From CAVZBT01 sp963773605 (GTDB lineage Bacteria; Acidobacteriota; UBA6911), in assembly GCA_963773605.1 (NCBI GenBank), contig CAVZBT010000012.1:1364001-1428000 (forward strand): a stretch of 64,000 nt of DNA, in the 5' to 3' direction. Positions 55,255 through 63,984 of the stretch are shown piece after piece; position 1 is the stretch's first letter, and each line of letters begins with the position of its first letter. The position numbers were made by a program, and so were the translations under genes. The notes under the pieces were generated by a model. It was not told the origin of the DNA, did no database searches, and saw only the letters and a program-made list of their open reading frames with translations.

Positions 55255-57451
55255 ACCCATCTATTCCGGCGCAAATGGCCGCCTTTCCCACCAGCGCTGA
55301 CACCATTCCATACCCGATTGCTTCATCCGCGATCCTATGACCGTTTTACATCCAGCTTCCATGACGCCGGAGCCGACAAAAAAGCCTCGTTTTCGGAAAT
55401 CAGCATATCCCATCATCTCCTTATGCTTATCGAGGAAAGCTATTTCTGATTCCGCCTTCTCGCGAGCTTCCGAGTTCAGAGGCAGCTTTTGCCCTGCCTG
55501 TTGAAAGGATTTTTTCAACCTTACCTTCGTCAAGTAATGTCCACCATCGTATGCGATGACGTACGACCGTGCGTTCGTCGCCTGCAAACAGGTGTTTGCA
55601 CAGGCCGGCGACATGTTCTCGTGCATGATACAAATCCACGATCTGGATTGCATCGTGGAAGTGCTCCTCCTTGATCGAGTGGATCCACTCGGCCGCATCG
55701 CCTAAAATCACAGTTTGTTTCGCGCTGTATAAGCCGCGGCGGACGGCCTCGGCATAGATGCGCCAACCAAACTTATCCGATGACTCAATGGCGCCGACGA
55801 AGTTGTTGATTCCGGATCCCGAACCGCGAAACCGTCCTCGTCTGTGGTGGTCTGCGTGAAAACACAGCCGAGTTTGACTTCTCGCGTCAAGGCCGAACCA
55901 TCAGGCTGTTTCCCCTTGCGCCCAGCTAGTTCGGTCCGGGTCATCGGAACCCCGGTGCCGTCATAGCATACGTACATGATCGGATTCGTCTTTGCGCCAG
56001 ACGACGGCTCCTGGGCCAGCACCTCTTTTTGTTCCTCGCTGGACCAAGTTTCCATCTCCTGGCCGATACTCTCGGCAACTCGTTCTACGTCCTTTGCACT
56101 GACCTCGATACCAGCATATATCCTAAGATCTTCTCGGCCCTCCTTGAAAGTCGATTGGCTCCCGGCCCGCGCCATCATGCGCCGAAGCCCTGGCGATCGC
56201 GTTGTTCCTGATACATCCAATTCCTCATCGCCAGGGAAGCAAGTCTTGCCACAACCTGGGCATTGGTACATAGACCGACGGTATGGAACCATTCCCAGGA
56301 TCGTCATCAGGAGTTTTTCTTTCAGCTGTTAGCGCCGGTAAGAAAGGAGCCCATTTTCGCCGGAATAAACGGGTACCAGTGGTAGAAGGCCAATCTGCGA
56401 GGACGCGGTACTAAACTCTATACTATAGATTCTAAATATAGAGAACCTTCCACTTGCGGTTGTCTTTACGGGAAGGCAGAATCGGAGCTCCTATTCGGCG
56501 TGCAACGTTCGTGATGATGTTGACGGAGTTCGGCGCATGGTCCTCCCGCAGCGAGAAACGATTACTTTGAGGGCTCTTGGACGAAACACAGTGAATGCCT
56601 GGCCAGGGAATGCCCCGTGCTGCTACGGCAACACTGATTGCAATGCCCACAGAACGCCGCTCGCGCTGCGAAATAACGATGAGCCGATCTCCATGTGCTC
56701 CAGTACAAGTTGGGCACGCAGGGACTCATATATGCGCTAAGTGTGCGACATTCGCGCGGTCAAATCAGAGTTGACGCTGGCTATCACGCGGATAGCCAGG
56801 GACGCAGGAGTCTGTCTTCAGCCGCAGTGGGTTCCCTTCAAACCGGCGAAAATGGCTCCCATTCTCACCGGCGCTAACATTCAGCCCCCGGCTTTCCATA
56901 TGCAATCCGCAGGCGCACACCACGGGACATTCTCGCCGCCCCGCCTCAAGGCCTTCCAGCAAGGCAGAAAGCGCTTTTGCCCCAGCCGCAAGCACCGCCG
57001 CCCGCAATCCGGTTTCCCATGCCTCCAGATCCGCTTGTCTTGCCCGGGCGATCGTGACCAGAAGTCGGTTTACTTCCGCATCCTGTTCGACCGCGACCTG
57101 CGCCGTTTTTTTTCCCCCCTATCCGAACCAGAATCATGTTCCAGTTCCCAAGGCGCTCCGTCAAACCTTCAAACTCGTCGCACAGGGCCACATACCGTTA
57201 TATGCAGCCACGTCTCTTTGCACCTGCTCTACTTCCTCTGGCGATGTCAGACGCTGGCTGATGGTCTTTTTTCTCACAGGGTCATAACGGGAGAGCACGA
57301 AGTAAGGTCCTCGTTTGACCGGTTGCCGCATTGTCACGTGTGGGACCTGAAGCTACTGCTCATTGATGGTGCCTCGTCTCATTGATCGAATTGATTTCAT
57401 CTCTGCAAGCAGCGCATCCCTTTGGGCTTCCAGTTCGTGAATGGTGTCCAT
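55255..57451 (-). pseudogene. Decayed ISKra4-type transposase with DUF6788-like N-terminus
   Basis: Reading from the ATG at 57451: MDTIHELEAQRDALLAEMKS...MRRGTINEQ, a TAG, then the DUF6788-like LQVPHVTMRQPVKRGPYFVLSRYDP and, after frame changes, AVLAAGAKALSALLEGLEAG and CACGLHMESRGL. A 553 bp element interrupts here (56327-56879). Beyond it, LKEKLLMTILGMVPYRRSMYQCPGCGKTCFPGDEELDV and the catalytic MYVCYDGTGVPMTR continue, with further shifts near 55800-55710 (ILGDAAEWIHSIKEEHF) and 55500 (FFVGSGVMEAGCKTVIGSRMKQSGM). At least four lesions make it inactive. Confidence 0.7.
56327..56879. mobile_element. 553 bp non-autonomous element with IS21-like ends
   Basis: Imperfect inverted repeats of about 50 bp start TGTTAGCGCCGGT at both ends, and TTCAGC is duplicated outside (56321-56326 and 56880-56885). 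Removing element plus one duplicate restores the ISKra4 reading frame (SRG-LKEKLL). The ends recall IS21-family termini, but no istA or istB is present. A 72-residue minus-strand frame at 56432-56650 is its only notable ORF and is not recognised. Confidence 0.7.
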
Positions 57452-57618
57452 GACGTCTCCATTGTAGATGTATCTCTGCAATATCACCGCCCCAGACACC
57501 TGTCCAAAAAACCAACTCCTGTGACGCAGGCCCCACCTGGCACTGACATAGTGCTAACTGCACCGCGAAAGCGTATAATTATTTCCCCGCGCGATCTGAT
57601 TGAGGAGATGATTCCCGC

Positions 57619-59238
57619 ATGCGCGACGATCCCCGATCTGCGAAGGCCAATGGTACCGATCTACAGTACAAAGCCTTGCTCGCGACCGCCGAAGCCGAGC
57701 GCGACCGCTACCAACTGCTGCTCGACATCAATAACGCGGTGGTCACCCGTCTCGATTTGGGGAGCCTGCTGCACGCGACCTCCGATTCCCTCCGCAAGGT
57801 CATTCCGCACGACTCCGCTTCGATCGCCCTTTACGACCCGGAGAGCGGACAACTGCGCCTGCACAGATTCGACCTGCAATACGCGAGTGACCTTGAAGAA
57901 GGCGCATTATTTTCGCTGGAAGGAAGTCCGGAAGGCTTGGCCTTCACTTCCCGGCGACCGGTTGTCATAGGGAATCTCAATCTAGAGGAGTTTCCGGCCC
58001 CGCAGATCAAACACGCATACGATGACGGGCTGAGGTCTGCCTGCATCATCCCGCTCGTCGTGCGCGACCGTGCGCTGGGAACGCTCGACATCGCGAGCCG
58101 GAGCGAGCATGCCTTCACCGATGGGGACGCGGAACTGCTTACGCACATAGCCGGGCAGATCGCTATCGCGGTCGAGAATGCGCTTGCTTACCGCGAGATC
58201 GCTGCCCTCAAGAACAAGCTCGCCAGCGAGAAGGTTTACCTCGAAGAAGAGATAAAGACCGACTACAACTTCGAGGAGATCATCGGGCGGAGCATCGCCT
58301 TGAAGCAGGTGCTCAAACAGGTGGAGACAGTCGCGCCAACCGATTCCGTTGTCCTGATCTATGGTGAGACGGGCACCGGCAAAGAGTTGATCGCCCGCGC
58401 CATTCACCATCTGAGCGCGCGGCGCGAGCGCACGATGGTGAAGCTGAACTGCGCCGCCATCCCGACGGGGCTGCTCGAATCCGAGTTGTTCGGACACGAG
58501 AAGGGCGCTTTCACCGGGGCCATCGCACAGCGCGTGGGGCGCTTCGAGCTGGCGCACAAGGGGACGCTTCTCCTCGATGAAGTTGGCGAGATTCCTCTTG
58601 AACTACAGCCGAAGCTTCTGCGGGTCTTGCAGGAGCAGGAGTTCGAGCGGCTGGGCAGCTCACGTACTATAAGGACCGACGTGCGCCTGATTACCGCCAC
58701 CAACTGCGACCTCCGGCAGATGGTGGCCGAGAAGAGGTTTCGCTCAGACCTTTACTACCGCCTGAACATCTTCCCAGTCTTCGTCCCGGCCCTGCGCGAG
58801 CGCGCGGAAGACATTCCACTGCTCGTCAAGTATTTCGCGCAGAAACACGCGCGGCGGATGAACAAGTGGATCGAGACGATCCCAAATGACGCTCTGCAGG
58901 CGCTGTGCCATTACCCCTGGCCCGGCAACGTCCGCGAGCTCGAGAACCTGATCGAGCGCGCGGTGATCCTCTCGCCCGGCCCCGAGCTACAGGTCGCGCT
59001 GCCTGAGCTGCTTCCCCACGCGGATGTGATTCCCGCCGAAGCCGCCGGCCAGAGCGTGAATCTCGAACACGCCGAGACTATGCGTCTCGAAGATGCCGAG
59101 CGCGCGCACATTCTACGCGCGCTGCGCGACACAAACTGGATCGTCGGCGGCCCTCGAGGTGCTGCATCGAAGCTGGGACTTAACCGCTCGACCCTGCGTT
59201 CGAAGATGATCAAGCTCGGCATCAATCGCCCTTCATAG
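57619..59238 (+). CDS. GAF-domain sigma-54-dependent activator (FhlA-like)
   Basis: 539 residues. Residues about 35-190 form a GAF sensor. The AAA+ domain (about 220-455) has Walker A GETGTGKE (249-256), the sigma-54 contact loop GAFTGA (296-301), Walker B LLLDEVGE and the sensor WPGNVRELEN. A Fis-type HTH closes the protein (LGLNRSTLRSKMIKLGI). There is no receiver domain, so a small molecule or redox signal on the GAF domain is likely. A TATAAT box at 57574-57579 may be its -10. A matching sigma-54 promoter lies directly downstream. Confidence 0.93.
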   Translation: MRDDPRSAKANGTDLQYKALLATAEAERDRYQLLLDINNAVVTRLDLGSLLHATSDSLRKVIPHDSASIALYDPESGQLRLHRFDLQYASDLEEGALFSLEGSPEGLAFTSRRPVVIGNLNLEEFPAPQIKHAYDDGLRSACIIPLVVRDRALGTLDIASRSEHAFTDGDAELLTHIAGQIAIAVENALAYREIAALKNKLASEKVYLEEEIKTDYNFEEIIGRSIALKQVLKQVETVAPTDSVVLIYGETGTGKELIARAIHHLSARRERTMVKLNCAAIPTGLLESELFGHEKGAFTGAIAQRVGRFELAHKGTLLLDEVGEIPLELQPKLLRVLQEQEFERLGSSRTIRTDVRLITATNCDLRQMVAEKRFRSDLYYRLNIFPVFVPALRERAEDIPLLVKYFAQKHARRMNKWIETIPNDALQALCHYPWPGNVRELENLIERAVILSPGPELQVALPELLPHADVIPAEAAGQSVNLEHAETMRLEDAERAHILRALRDTNWIVGGPRGAASKLGLNRSTLRSKMIKLGINRPS

Positions 59239-59265
59239 ACGCCGCAACCGGCGCGCGGTGAAATT

Positions 59266-59282
59266 TCGCCGCATAGCGGCGA
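59266..59282 (+). terminator. Inverted repeat after the activator gene
   Basis: TCGCCGC, ATA, GCGGCGA forms a tight hairpin 28 bases after the stop. There is no T-run, so it may instead be an upstream activator site for the sigma-54 promoter 120 bases further on. Confidence 0.35.
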
Positions 59283-59400
59283 CATCTCGCCAGTTGTGCA
59301 TTTGACTCGCCACAAACACCGCCCCGCACGCTTCTGTCCTCAACGCACAATCCCTTTGTTTTCTAACGGCTAAAGGGTTCAACGCCACTTCAAACCACTC

Positions 59401-59416
59401 TGGCAATCCGCTTGCC
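59401..59416 (+). promoter_or_regulatory. Sigma-54 (-24/-12) promoter
   Basis: TGGCAATCCGCTTGCC has GG at 59402-59403 and GC at 59414-59415 with exactly 10 bases between, and matches TGGCA-N6-TTGC. Transcription would start near 59427, directly before the STAS gene and 160 bases after the activator gene. Confidence 0.7.
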
Positions 59417-59443
59417 CCAGAGATCGTGATTGGAGAGAGGGCG

Positions 59444-59818
59444 TTGATACGAATCAGCCAAATTCATGAAGCCTCAAACTCGCGACTGTTCGTCGAAGGC
59501 ACGCTCTCCGACGGTTGGGTTGAAGCGCTGGAGACGAGCTGGCTCGAGGCGCAATCCCAGTTGATCGGCGAACCGCTGCGCATAGATCTGTCGGGGGTTA
59601 CCTATATAGATGACAGAGGCCGCGAGCTTCTCGCGCGGATGATCCTGAGCGGCGCACAGCTGTGTGCGACAGGGATTATGACCAGGGCGGTAGTTGAAGA
59701 GATTAACGAGATGATCGCGAGCGACGGCGTGATTCAAGCGGAGGCTACCGACTTACGTTCGGGGCAGGCCGCTGGTCGTGGTCGACAAAATCAACGCGCA
59801 AAACCCGAGACGAACTAA
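59444..59818 (+). CDS. STAS-like domain protein
   Basis: 124 residues from a TTG at 59444 with GGAGAGAGG just upstream. A GTG at 59426 would lie at the predicted transcription start, which favours the TTG. The domain (LIRISQIHEASNSRLFVEGTLSDGWVEALE...LRIDLSGVTYIDDRGRELLARMILSGAQLCATG) is an anti-sigma-antagonist type STAS fold with the usual DLSGVTYID strand, but the phospho-serine position is Asp (DDRG). First gene of the cluster controlled by the sigma-54 promoter. Confidence 0.75.
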   Translation: MIRISQIHEASNSRLFVEGTLSDGWVEALETSWLEAQSQLIGEPLRIDLSGVTYIDDRGRELLARMILSGAQLCATGIMTRAVVEEINEMIASDGVIQAEATDLRSGQAAGRGRQNQRAKPETN

Positions 59819-59844
59819 CAACAAAAAAGAAAGGAGTAACAATC

Positions 59845-60408
59845 ATGTCTAATTTTCCGCTACTCGACGCCTACGCCAAGCACTGGTGGGTCTTGCTCGT
59901 CAGAGGCATCCTTGCCGTGCTGTTCGGCGTCGCGGTGTTCGCCTGGCCCGGCCCGACGCTGGTGGCACTCGTTTTTCTCTACGGCGCTTACGCGCTCGTT
60001 GACGGCGTGACCGCGCTGTGGGTCGGCGCGCTCTCGCACGCGTGGTGGCTCGTGCTCTCCGGCGTGCTCGGCATCGCTGTCGGCATCGGCACGTTCTTCT
60101 ACCCCGGCATCACGGCTGTCGCGCTGTTTTGCCTGATCGCGGCGTGGGCCGTGATCCGTGGCATCTTCGAGATCGTCGCAGCGATACAGTTTCGCAGGGA
60201 GATCAGAGGCGAGTGGGTGCTCATCCTCGGCGGCATCTTCTCAATCATCTTCGGCGTCGTGCTGTTTGCTTACCCGGTGCCCGGCGTGCTCGTGCTGGCA
60301 TGGCTCATCGGCTCATACGCGCTCGTCTTCGGGGTGACAATGATCGTCCTGGCCTTCCAGCTACACGGCCTTCCTCGAAGGCTGGAGATGCACACCGGCG
60401 TGGCCTGA
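59845..60408 (+). CDS. hdeD: HdeD-family membrane protein
   Basis: 187 residues, AGGAG upstream of the ATG. Six membrane helices in three repeated pairs of the DUF308 type (WVLLVRGILAVLFGVAVFAWPGPTLVALVFLYGAYALVDG, and similar at HAWWLVLSGVLGIAVGIGTFFYPG, EWVLILGGIFSIIFGVVLFAYP). HdeD proteins protect against acid at high cell density in enterobacteria; here a general envelope-stress role is inferred. It follows the STAS gene by 26 bases. Confidence 0.85.
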   Translation: MSNFPLLDAYAKHWWVLLVRGILAVLFGVAVFAWPGPTLVALVFLYGAYALVDGVTALWVGALSHAWWLVLSGVLGIAVGIGTFFYPGITAVALFCLIAAWAVIRGIFEIVAAIQFRREIRGEWVLILGGIFSIIFGVVLFAYPVPGVLVLAWLIGSYALVFGVTMIVLAFQLHGLPRRLEMHTGVA

Positions 60409-60496
60409 GTGGTCCTCGCGCCAAGAACCAACGCGCCCCGGCCCACACGGGCGAACAAGCCGGAGACGCGCCGAACAGTTATCGCCCACAAACACA

Positions 60497-60517
60497 CCTG
60501 CGGCCCAAGGCCGCAGG
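60497..60517 (+). promoter_or_regulatory. Perfect hairpin in the leader of the DUF1269 gene
   Basis: CCTGCGGCC, CAA, GGCCGCAGG forms a 9 bp stem ending 10 bases before the AAGGAG ribosome site. No T-run follows, so it may act on mRNA processing or stability between hdeD and the next gene. Confidence 0.4.
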
Positions 60518-60535
60518 AGATGAAGGAGAAAAGTT

Positions 60536-61336
60536 ATGAATAAGATGATCGTGACAGTGTTCGACGATGAAAAGAGCGCCTATCAGGGACTGAAAGCTCT
60601 CAAGGGACTCCATGCCGAAGGCAGCCTGACACTGCACGCGGCAGCGGTCGTCGCAAAAGACGTGAACGGCCGAGTCACCGTCAAACAGGCGGATGATCAA
60701 GGCCCCGCGGGAACATTTTTCGGTTTGGCGACGGGGAGCCTCATCGGGTTGCTCGGCGGGCCGGTCGGCTTGGCCATCGGAGCAGCGACTGGCACAGTCG
60801 CCGGGTCGATCTACGATCTGGCGACGCTCGGCGTCGGCGAAGACTTCCTGGCCGAAGTCTTGCAGAACCTGACGCGCGGCAAGGTGGCCGTCGTCGCCGA
60901 CGCCGACGAGGAGTGGTTGACCCCGCTCGACACGCGTATGGAGTCGCTCGGCGGCGTCGTGTTCCGGCGCGTGCGTGGCGAGTTCATCGATGCGCAGATC
61001 GAGCGCGAAATGGATGCCGACCGTGCCGAACTCGCCGCGCTCAAGGCCGAGTACCAGCAGTCAGTCGGCGAAGTTAAGGCTAAGGTGAAAGCGAAGCTCG
61101 ATGCCGCACAGAAGAGGTTCGACGCGCGGAGCGCGCTCATCAAGGAGAGGATCGACGCCTTCGAGCGCGAGAGCGAAGCCAAGATCAAAACGCTGCAAGA
61201 GCAGGCGGAGAAGGCGAGGGGCGAGCAGAAGGCGAAGCTGGAGCAACGCATCGCCAAGGCGCGCGCTGATCACAAGGCGCGGTCCGAGAAGCTGCATCAA
61301 GCCTGGCAGCTCGTCAAAGAAGCTGCGGCGATCTGA
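60536..61336 (+). CDS. DUF1269-type membrane-associated protein with long coiled coil
   Basis: 266 residues with AAGGAG upstream. The N-terminal 145 residues are the DUF1269 domain: MIVTVFDDEKSAYQGLKALKGLH, a glycine-rich hydrophobic hairpin (FFGLATGSLIGLLGGPVGLAIGAATGTVAGS) and VAVVADADEEW. The remaining 120 residues are an uninterrupted Lys/Glu-rich coiled coil (AKVKAKLDAAQKRFDARSAL onward), longer than in typical members. It belongs to the stress cluster. Confidence 0.8.
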   Translation: MNKMIVTVFDDEKSAYQGLKALKGLHAEGSLTLHAAAVVAKDVNGRVTVKQADDQGPAGTFFGLATGSLIGLLGGPVGLAIGAATGTVAGSIYDLATLGVGEDFLAEVLQNLTRGKVAVVADADEEWLTPLDTRMESLGGVVFRRVRGEFIDAQIEREMDADRAELAALKAEYQQSVGEVKAKVKAKLDAAQKRFDARSALIKERIDAFERESEAKIKTLQEQAEKARGEQKAKLEQRIAKARADHKARSEKLHQAWQLVKEAAAI

Positions 61337-61479
61337 CACTACTGACCGCAGAGCCATAACCATCGATGGTGCTCGTCCGCCAACGCCCCGGGTTCCACGC
61401 CCAGGTTAACTGTTAGCGGACGAGCGCCGAACATCAGCGCATCGACCGTTGAGTCGATGAATCAACGGAGGAAGGACAA

Positions 61480-61773
61480 ATGAAATCCGGAGTGCTTGGC
61501 AAAGTTACAGAACTCGGGGTCGCCGCTGTTCAGTTTGGAGGCGCAGTTGAGCACGTGAAAGAAGCCGTCGCCGGGGGGGTCGAAGACGGGTTTAAGGAGG
61601 CGAAGCGCGCCGTCAAACAGGGACGCCGCGCTGCGGAAGATCTGGTTGACGACGCCGAATATCATGTCAAACGGTATCCGTTTAGCACGGTCGGAGTCTG
61701 TTTCGGAATCGGGTTGGGACTGGGAGCCGTCATCGGCATGCTGCTGGCCCGCAACGCAAATCATGGTAAGTGA
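61480..61773 (+). CDS. Small YqjD/DUF883-like membrane protein
   Basis: 97 residues, GGAGG upstream. An amphipathic charged N-terminal half (VEDGFKEAKRAVKQGRRAAEDLVDDAEYHVKRYPFSTVG) and one C-terminal membrane helix with glycines (VCFGIGLGLGAVIGMLLARN) match the ElaB/YqjD pattern of inner-membrane, ribosome-associated stress proteins. Ends 2 bases before the start codon of the transporter-like gene. Confidence 0.7.
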   Translation: MKSGVLGKVTELGVAAVQFGGAVEHVKEAVAGGVEDGFKEAKRAVKQGRRAAEDLVDDAEYHVKRYPFSTVGVCFGIGLGLGAVIGMLLARNANHGK

Positions 61774-61774
61774 G

Positions 61775-62851
61775 ATGAATCAGCGAAGGCGGCCGACAAT
61801 CATTTTCCTGGGGGCGCTTTGCGCCGTGACCTTGTGGTTCTGTTACTTGATCGCAAGGCCGTTCTTGGAGTCTCTCTTCTTTGCGGTGGTTCTGGGGATT
61901 GTGTTTCGGCCGCTCCACGCCAGGCTGCACGGACTCATTCGAAGCGCGAATGGGGCGGCGCTGCTTTCGACATTATGCGCGCTCCTGGCAATCATAGTTC
62001 CGGCATTTCTGCTCAGCGCTGCGTTGAGAAGTGAACTGACCGCGGCTTATCAATCGCTCGGTTCGGGCGGGGCGGATGATGGCGGGCTTATCACGCGCGC
62101 GCTTCGGCTGGTGGACGAGGGGCGGATGTGGCTGGGCAAGTACGTTGATCTGTCCCAGGTCGATCTGCGCGCCGAGCTGTTAGACCGTTTGAAGCAGCTC
62201 AGCTCATTCCTTGTTTCTCAAATTGCCGGTTTTGCCGGCGGGGTGACTTCATTTGTTATGGCGGCGGTCGTTACCTTCTTCACGCTGTTCTACCTGTTTC
62301 GGGATGGCCGCGCCTTCTGGCGACGACTCGCTGCGTTCATTCCGCTCAGCCCGGCCCAGCTTGAAAAACTTACCGAGGGAGTGAGTCGCACGATTACCGC
62401 CAGCCTGTACGGCGGACTGGCGGTGGCAATCGCTCAGGGGACGCTTTTGGGATTAGCCTTTTTGGTTCTGGGCTTGCCGTCCCCAGTGATATGGGGAATA
62501 GTCACCGCGTTCTGCTCGTTGATACCTCTCGTCGGAACAAGTTTGGTGTGGGTTCCGGCTTCAATCATCCTGATTCTCGTCGGCCACCCGGTGAAAGGAT
62601 TGATCCTGCTCGCCTGGGGCGCCGGGTTCGTCTCAACGGTGGATAACATCATCCGCCCGCTGGTCATCAGCAAGCGGGTGAGCTTTCACCCGCTGTATGT
62701 CTTCTTCGCGCTGCTGGGCGGAGTTCAGGCGTTCGGCGCAATCGGGCTGTTCGTCGGCCCGGCTGTGCTGGCGCTAGCTCAATCTCTGTTTAGTCTGATC
62801 AGAGAAGAAACGCAGACGCAAAGTGACAAGCCCGCTCTGATAGTCCAGTGA
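61775..62851 (+). CDS. AI-2E-family (PerM-like) membrane protein
   Basis: 358 residues from the ATG at 61775; an ATG at 61763 adds four residues. Multiple membrane helices with the family pattern: PFLESLFFAVVLGIVFRPLHARL, a long cytoplasmic amphipathic section, and FTLFYLFRDGRAFWRRLAAFIPL, LGLPSPVIWGIVTAFCSLIPLVGTSLVWVPA, VDNIIRPLVISKRVSFHPLYVFFALLGGVQAFGAIGLFVGP. Members are proton or small-molecule exporters; not all handle AI-2. Co-transcribed with the YqjD-like gene. Confidence 0.88.
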   Translation: MNQRRRPTIIFLGALCAVTLWFCYLIARPFLESLFFAVVLGIVFRPLHARLHGLIRSANGAALLSTLCALLAIIVPAFLLSAALRSELTAAYQSLGSGGADDGGLITRALRLVDEGRMWLGKYVDLSQVDLRAELLDRLKQLSSFLVSQIAGFAGGVTSFVMAAVVTFFTLFYLFRDGRAFWRRLAAFIPLSPAQLEKLTEGVSRTITASLYGGLAVAIAQGTLLGLAFLVLGLPSPVIWGIVTAFCSLIPLVGTSLVWVPASIILILVGHPVKGLILLAWGAGFVSTVDNIIRPLVISKRVSFHPLYVFFALLGGVQAFGAIGLFVGPAVLALAQSLFSLIREETQTQSDKPALIVQ

Positions 62852-63555
62852 TCAGCCACTGTACAAGGGACAGTAAGGTGAAAGTTCGTCCGTTGCTGCA
62901 GCGGACGAACCGAACAGTTGATTGCTGAGAAAGAACCGGCCCGCTTCGCAGTTTAGGACGAAGCCAAGATGAAGTTACTTACAGTTGTCAATTCCGTAGC
63001 CTCAGCCCTGGCCTGATCACCGGCCCAGCAGACGACCACCCCGCCCGGGCGGATCTCAGCGGTTAACGGACGAAACTGCAGGTCTTATCGATCCGCAGGA
63101 TGGGGAGCGACGCGGTTTTTCATCGTGCTCACTCATTTGCGACACCGCACGCGTTTCTCGAAGCGCATGAGTTCGCCTTCTTCATACCGGTCCACCTGGC
63201 CATCTTATCCCTGGACTGCCGTATACAAGTCTCCCGACCAGCCAGACCCAACGCAAGCTTCCGTTTGCGGAAATACTTGCTTACAGAACGCTCACCGCTA
63301 CTGAATCTGAGCTTCGGAAATTCGTGCTGCAGCCGTTTCCCTCCGGTGCGCAGTCTGACGTTCCTTGCGATGCGAGTTGCGGTCTGTCTCGAGGATGGCG
63401 TCGATGAACAGTTATCAAGAGGTAAGTTTTTCTGCCTCAGGACTCTCTTATTAGATTAGAGGGGAGAACAAACGCGTGTGTATTCATTAACTGGATTCTT
63501 CAGCTCTTCAGTTCCTGAGCTAAGTGTTGTTGTCGATACGGCCTTCTAGTGGGGT
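62852..63555. other. Gene-free stretch after the stress cluster
   Basis: About 700 bases with no supported gene; a long open frame at 63100-63459 lacks a ribosome site and has scrambled composition. It contains the hairpin at 62884-62910. Confidence 0.4.
62884..62910 (+). terminator. Hairpin after the AI-2E-family gene
   Basis: GTTCGTCCG, a 9-base loop, CGGACGAAC: perfect 9 bp stem 33 bases after the stop. There is no T-run, so termination is only likely by position. The same CGTCCG/CGGACG words recur at 61370 and 61420. Confidence 0.4.
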
Positions 63556-63864
63556 TATCGGGCAGAAACCGATTGGGTGTTTGCGTCTAGCAAAGGCGGG
63601 CTGCAGGATGGGGACAAACTGCGGAAGGAAGTTCTGCAACCTGCCGCAGAACGTTCCGGAATCGGCAAAATCGGCTGGCATTCCCTACGCCATTCGTTTG
63701 CGACCGCTCTTGATTCGGCAGGAGCGCGGATAAAGGTGGCCCAGGAGCTAATGCGCCATGCCAATATTGCCACGATCATGGACGTGTATACCGGGGCTTT
63801 GGAGCGGGACAAGCGGGAAGCCGTTGGCCGTGTCGCAAAATCTTTCTTGAACACGGTGCAGTGA
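63556..63864 (+). pseudogene. C-terminal part of a tyrosine recombinase (integrase)
   Basis: About 100 residues in frame, beginning YRAETDWVFASSKGG and ending KSFLNTVQ. It carries the catalytic-half motifs: HSLRHSFATAL (His and Arg), ELMRHANIATIMDVYTG (second His and the tyrosine nucleophile in DVYT). The N-terminal core-binding part and the first catalytic arginine are missing upstream, so this is a remnant of an element once integrated next to the tRNA gene. Confidence 0.7.
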
Positions 63865-63950
63865 CCGTGAGCTTACAGCACCTTTACGAACCCAAGCACG
63901 TTGGGCAATTCAATGAAGAGAAAGAACTCAAACCCGTAACTACAACAAAC

Positions 63951-63970
63951 AAGCCGCCTTGCGGCGGCTT
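63951..63970 (-). terminator. Rho-independent terminator of the tRNA transcript
   Basis: AAGCCGCC, a TTGC loop, GGCGGCTT: perfect 8 bp stem. On the minus strand it is followed by GTTTGTTGT, and it lies just downstream of the minus-strand tRNA. Confidence 0.6.
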
Positions 63971-63984
63971 GGGTATGAGTGCGT

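Noticed and set aside
57520..57560. Sigma-54 promoter upstream of the activator gene (TGGCACTGACATAGTGC)
   Set aside because: GG and GC are 12 bases apart instead of 10, so the spacing rules it out; a TATAAT box nearby is more plausible.
61369..61430. Possible integron attC site
   Set aside because: The inverted words end CGCCAAC and GTTAGCG, which do not fit RYYYAAC and GTTRRRY, and no integron integrase is near.
63100..63459. 119-codon plus-strand frame
   Set aside because: No ribosome site, no domain, and a mixed composition unlike its neighbours.
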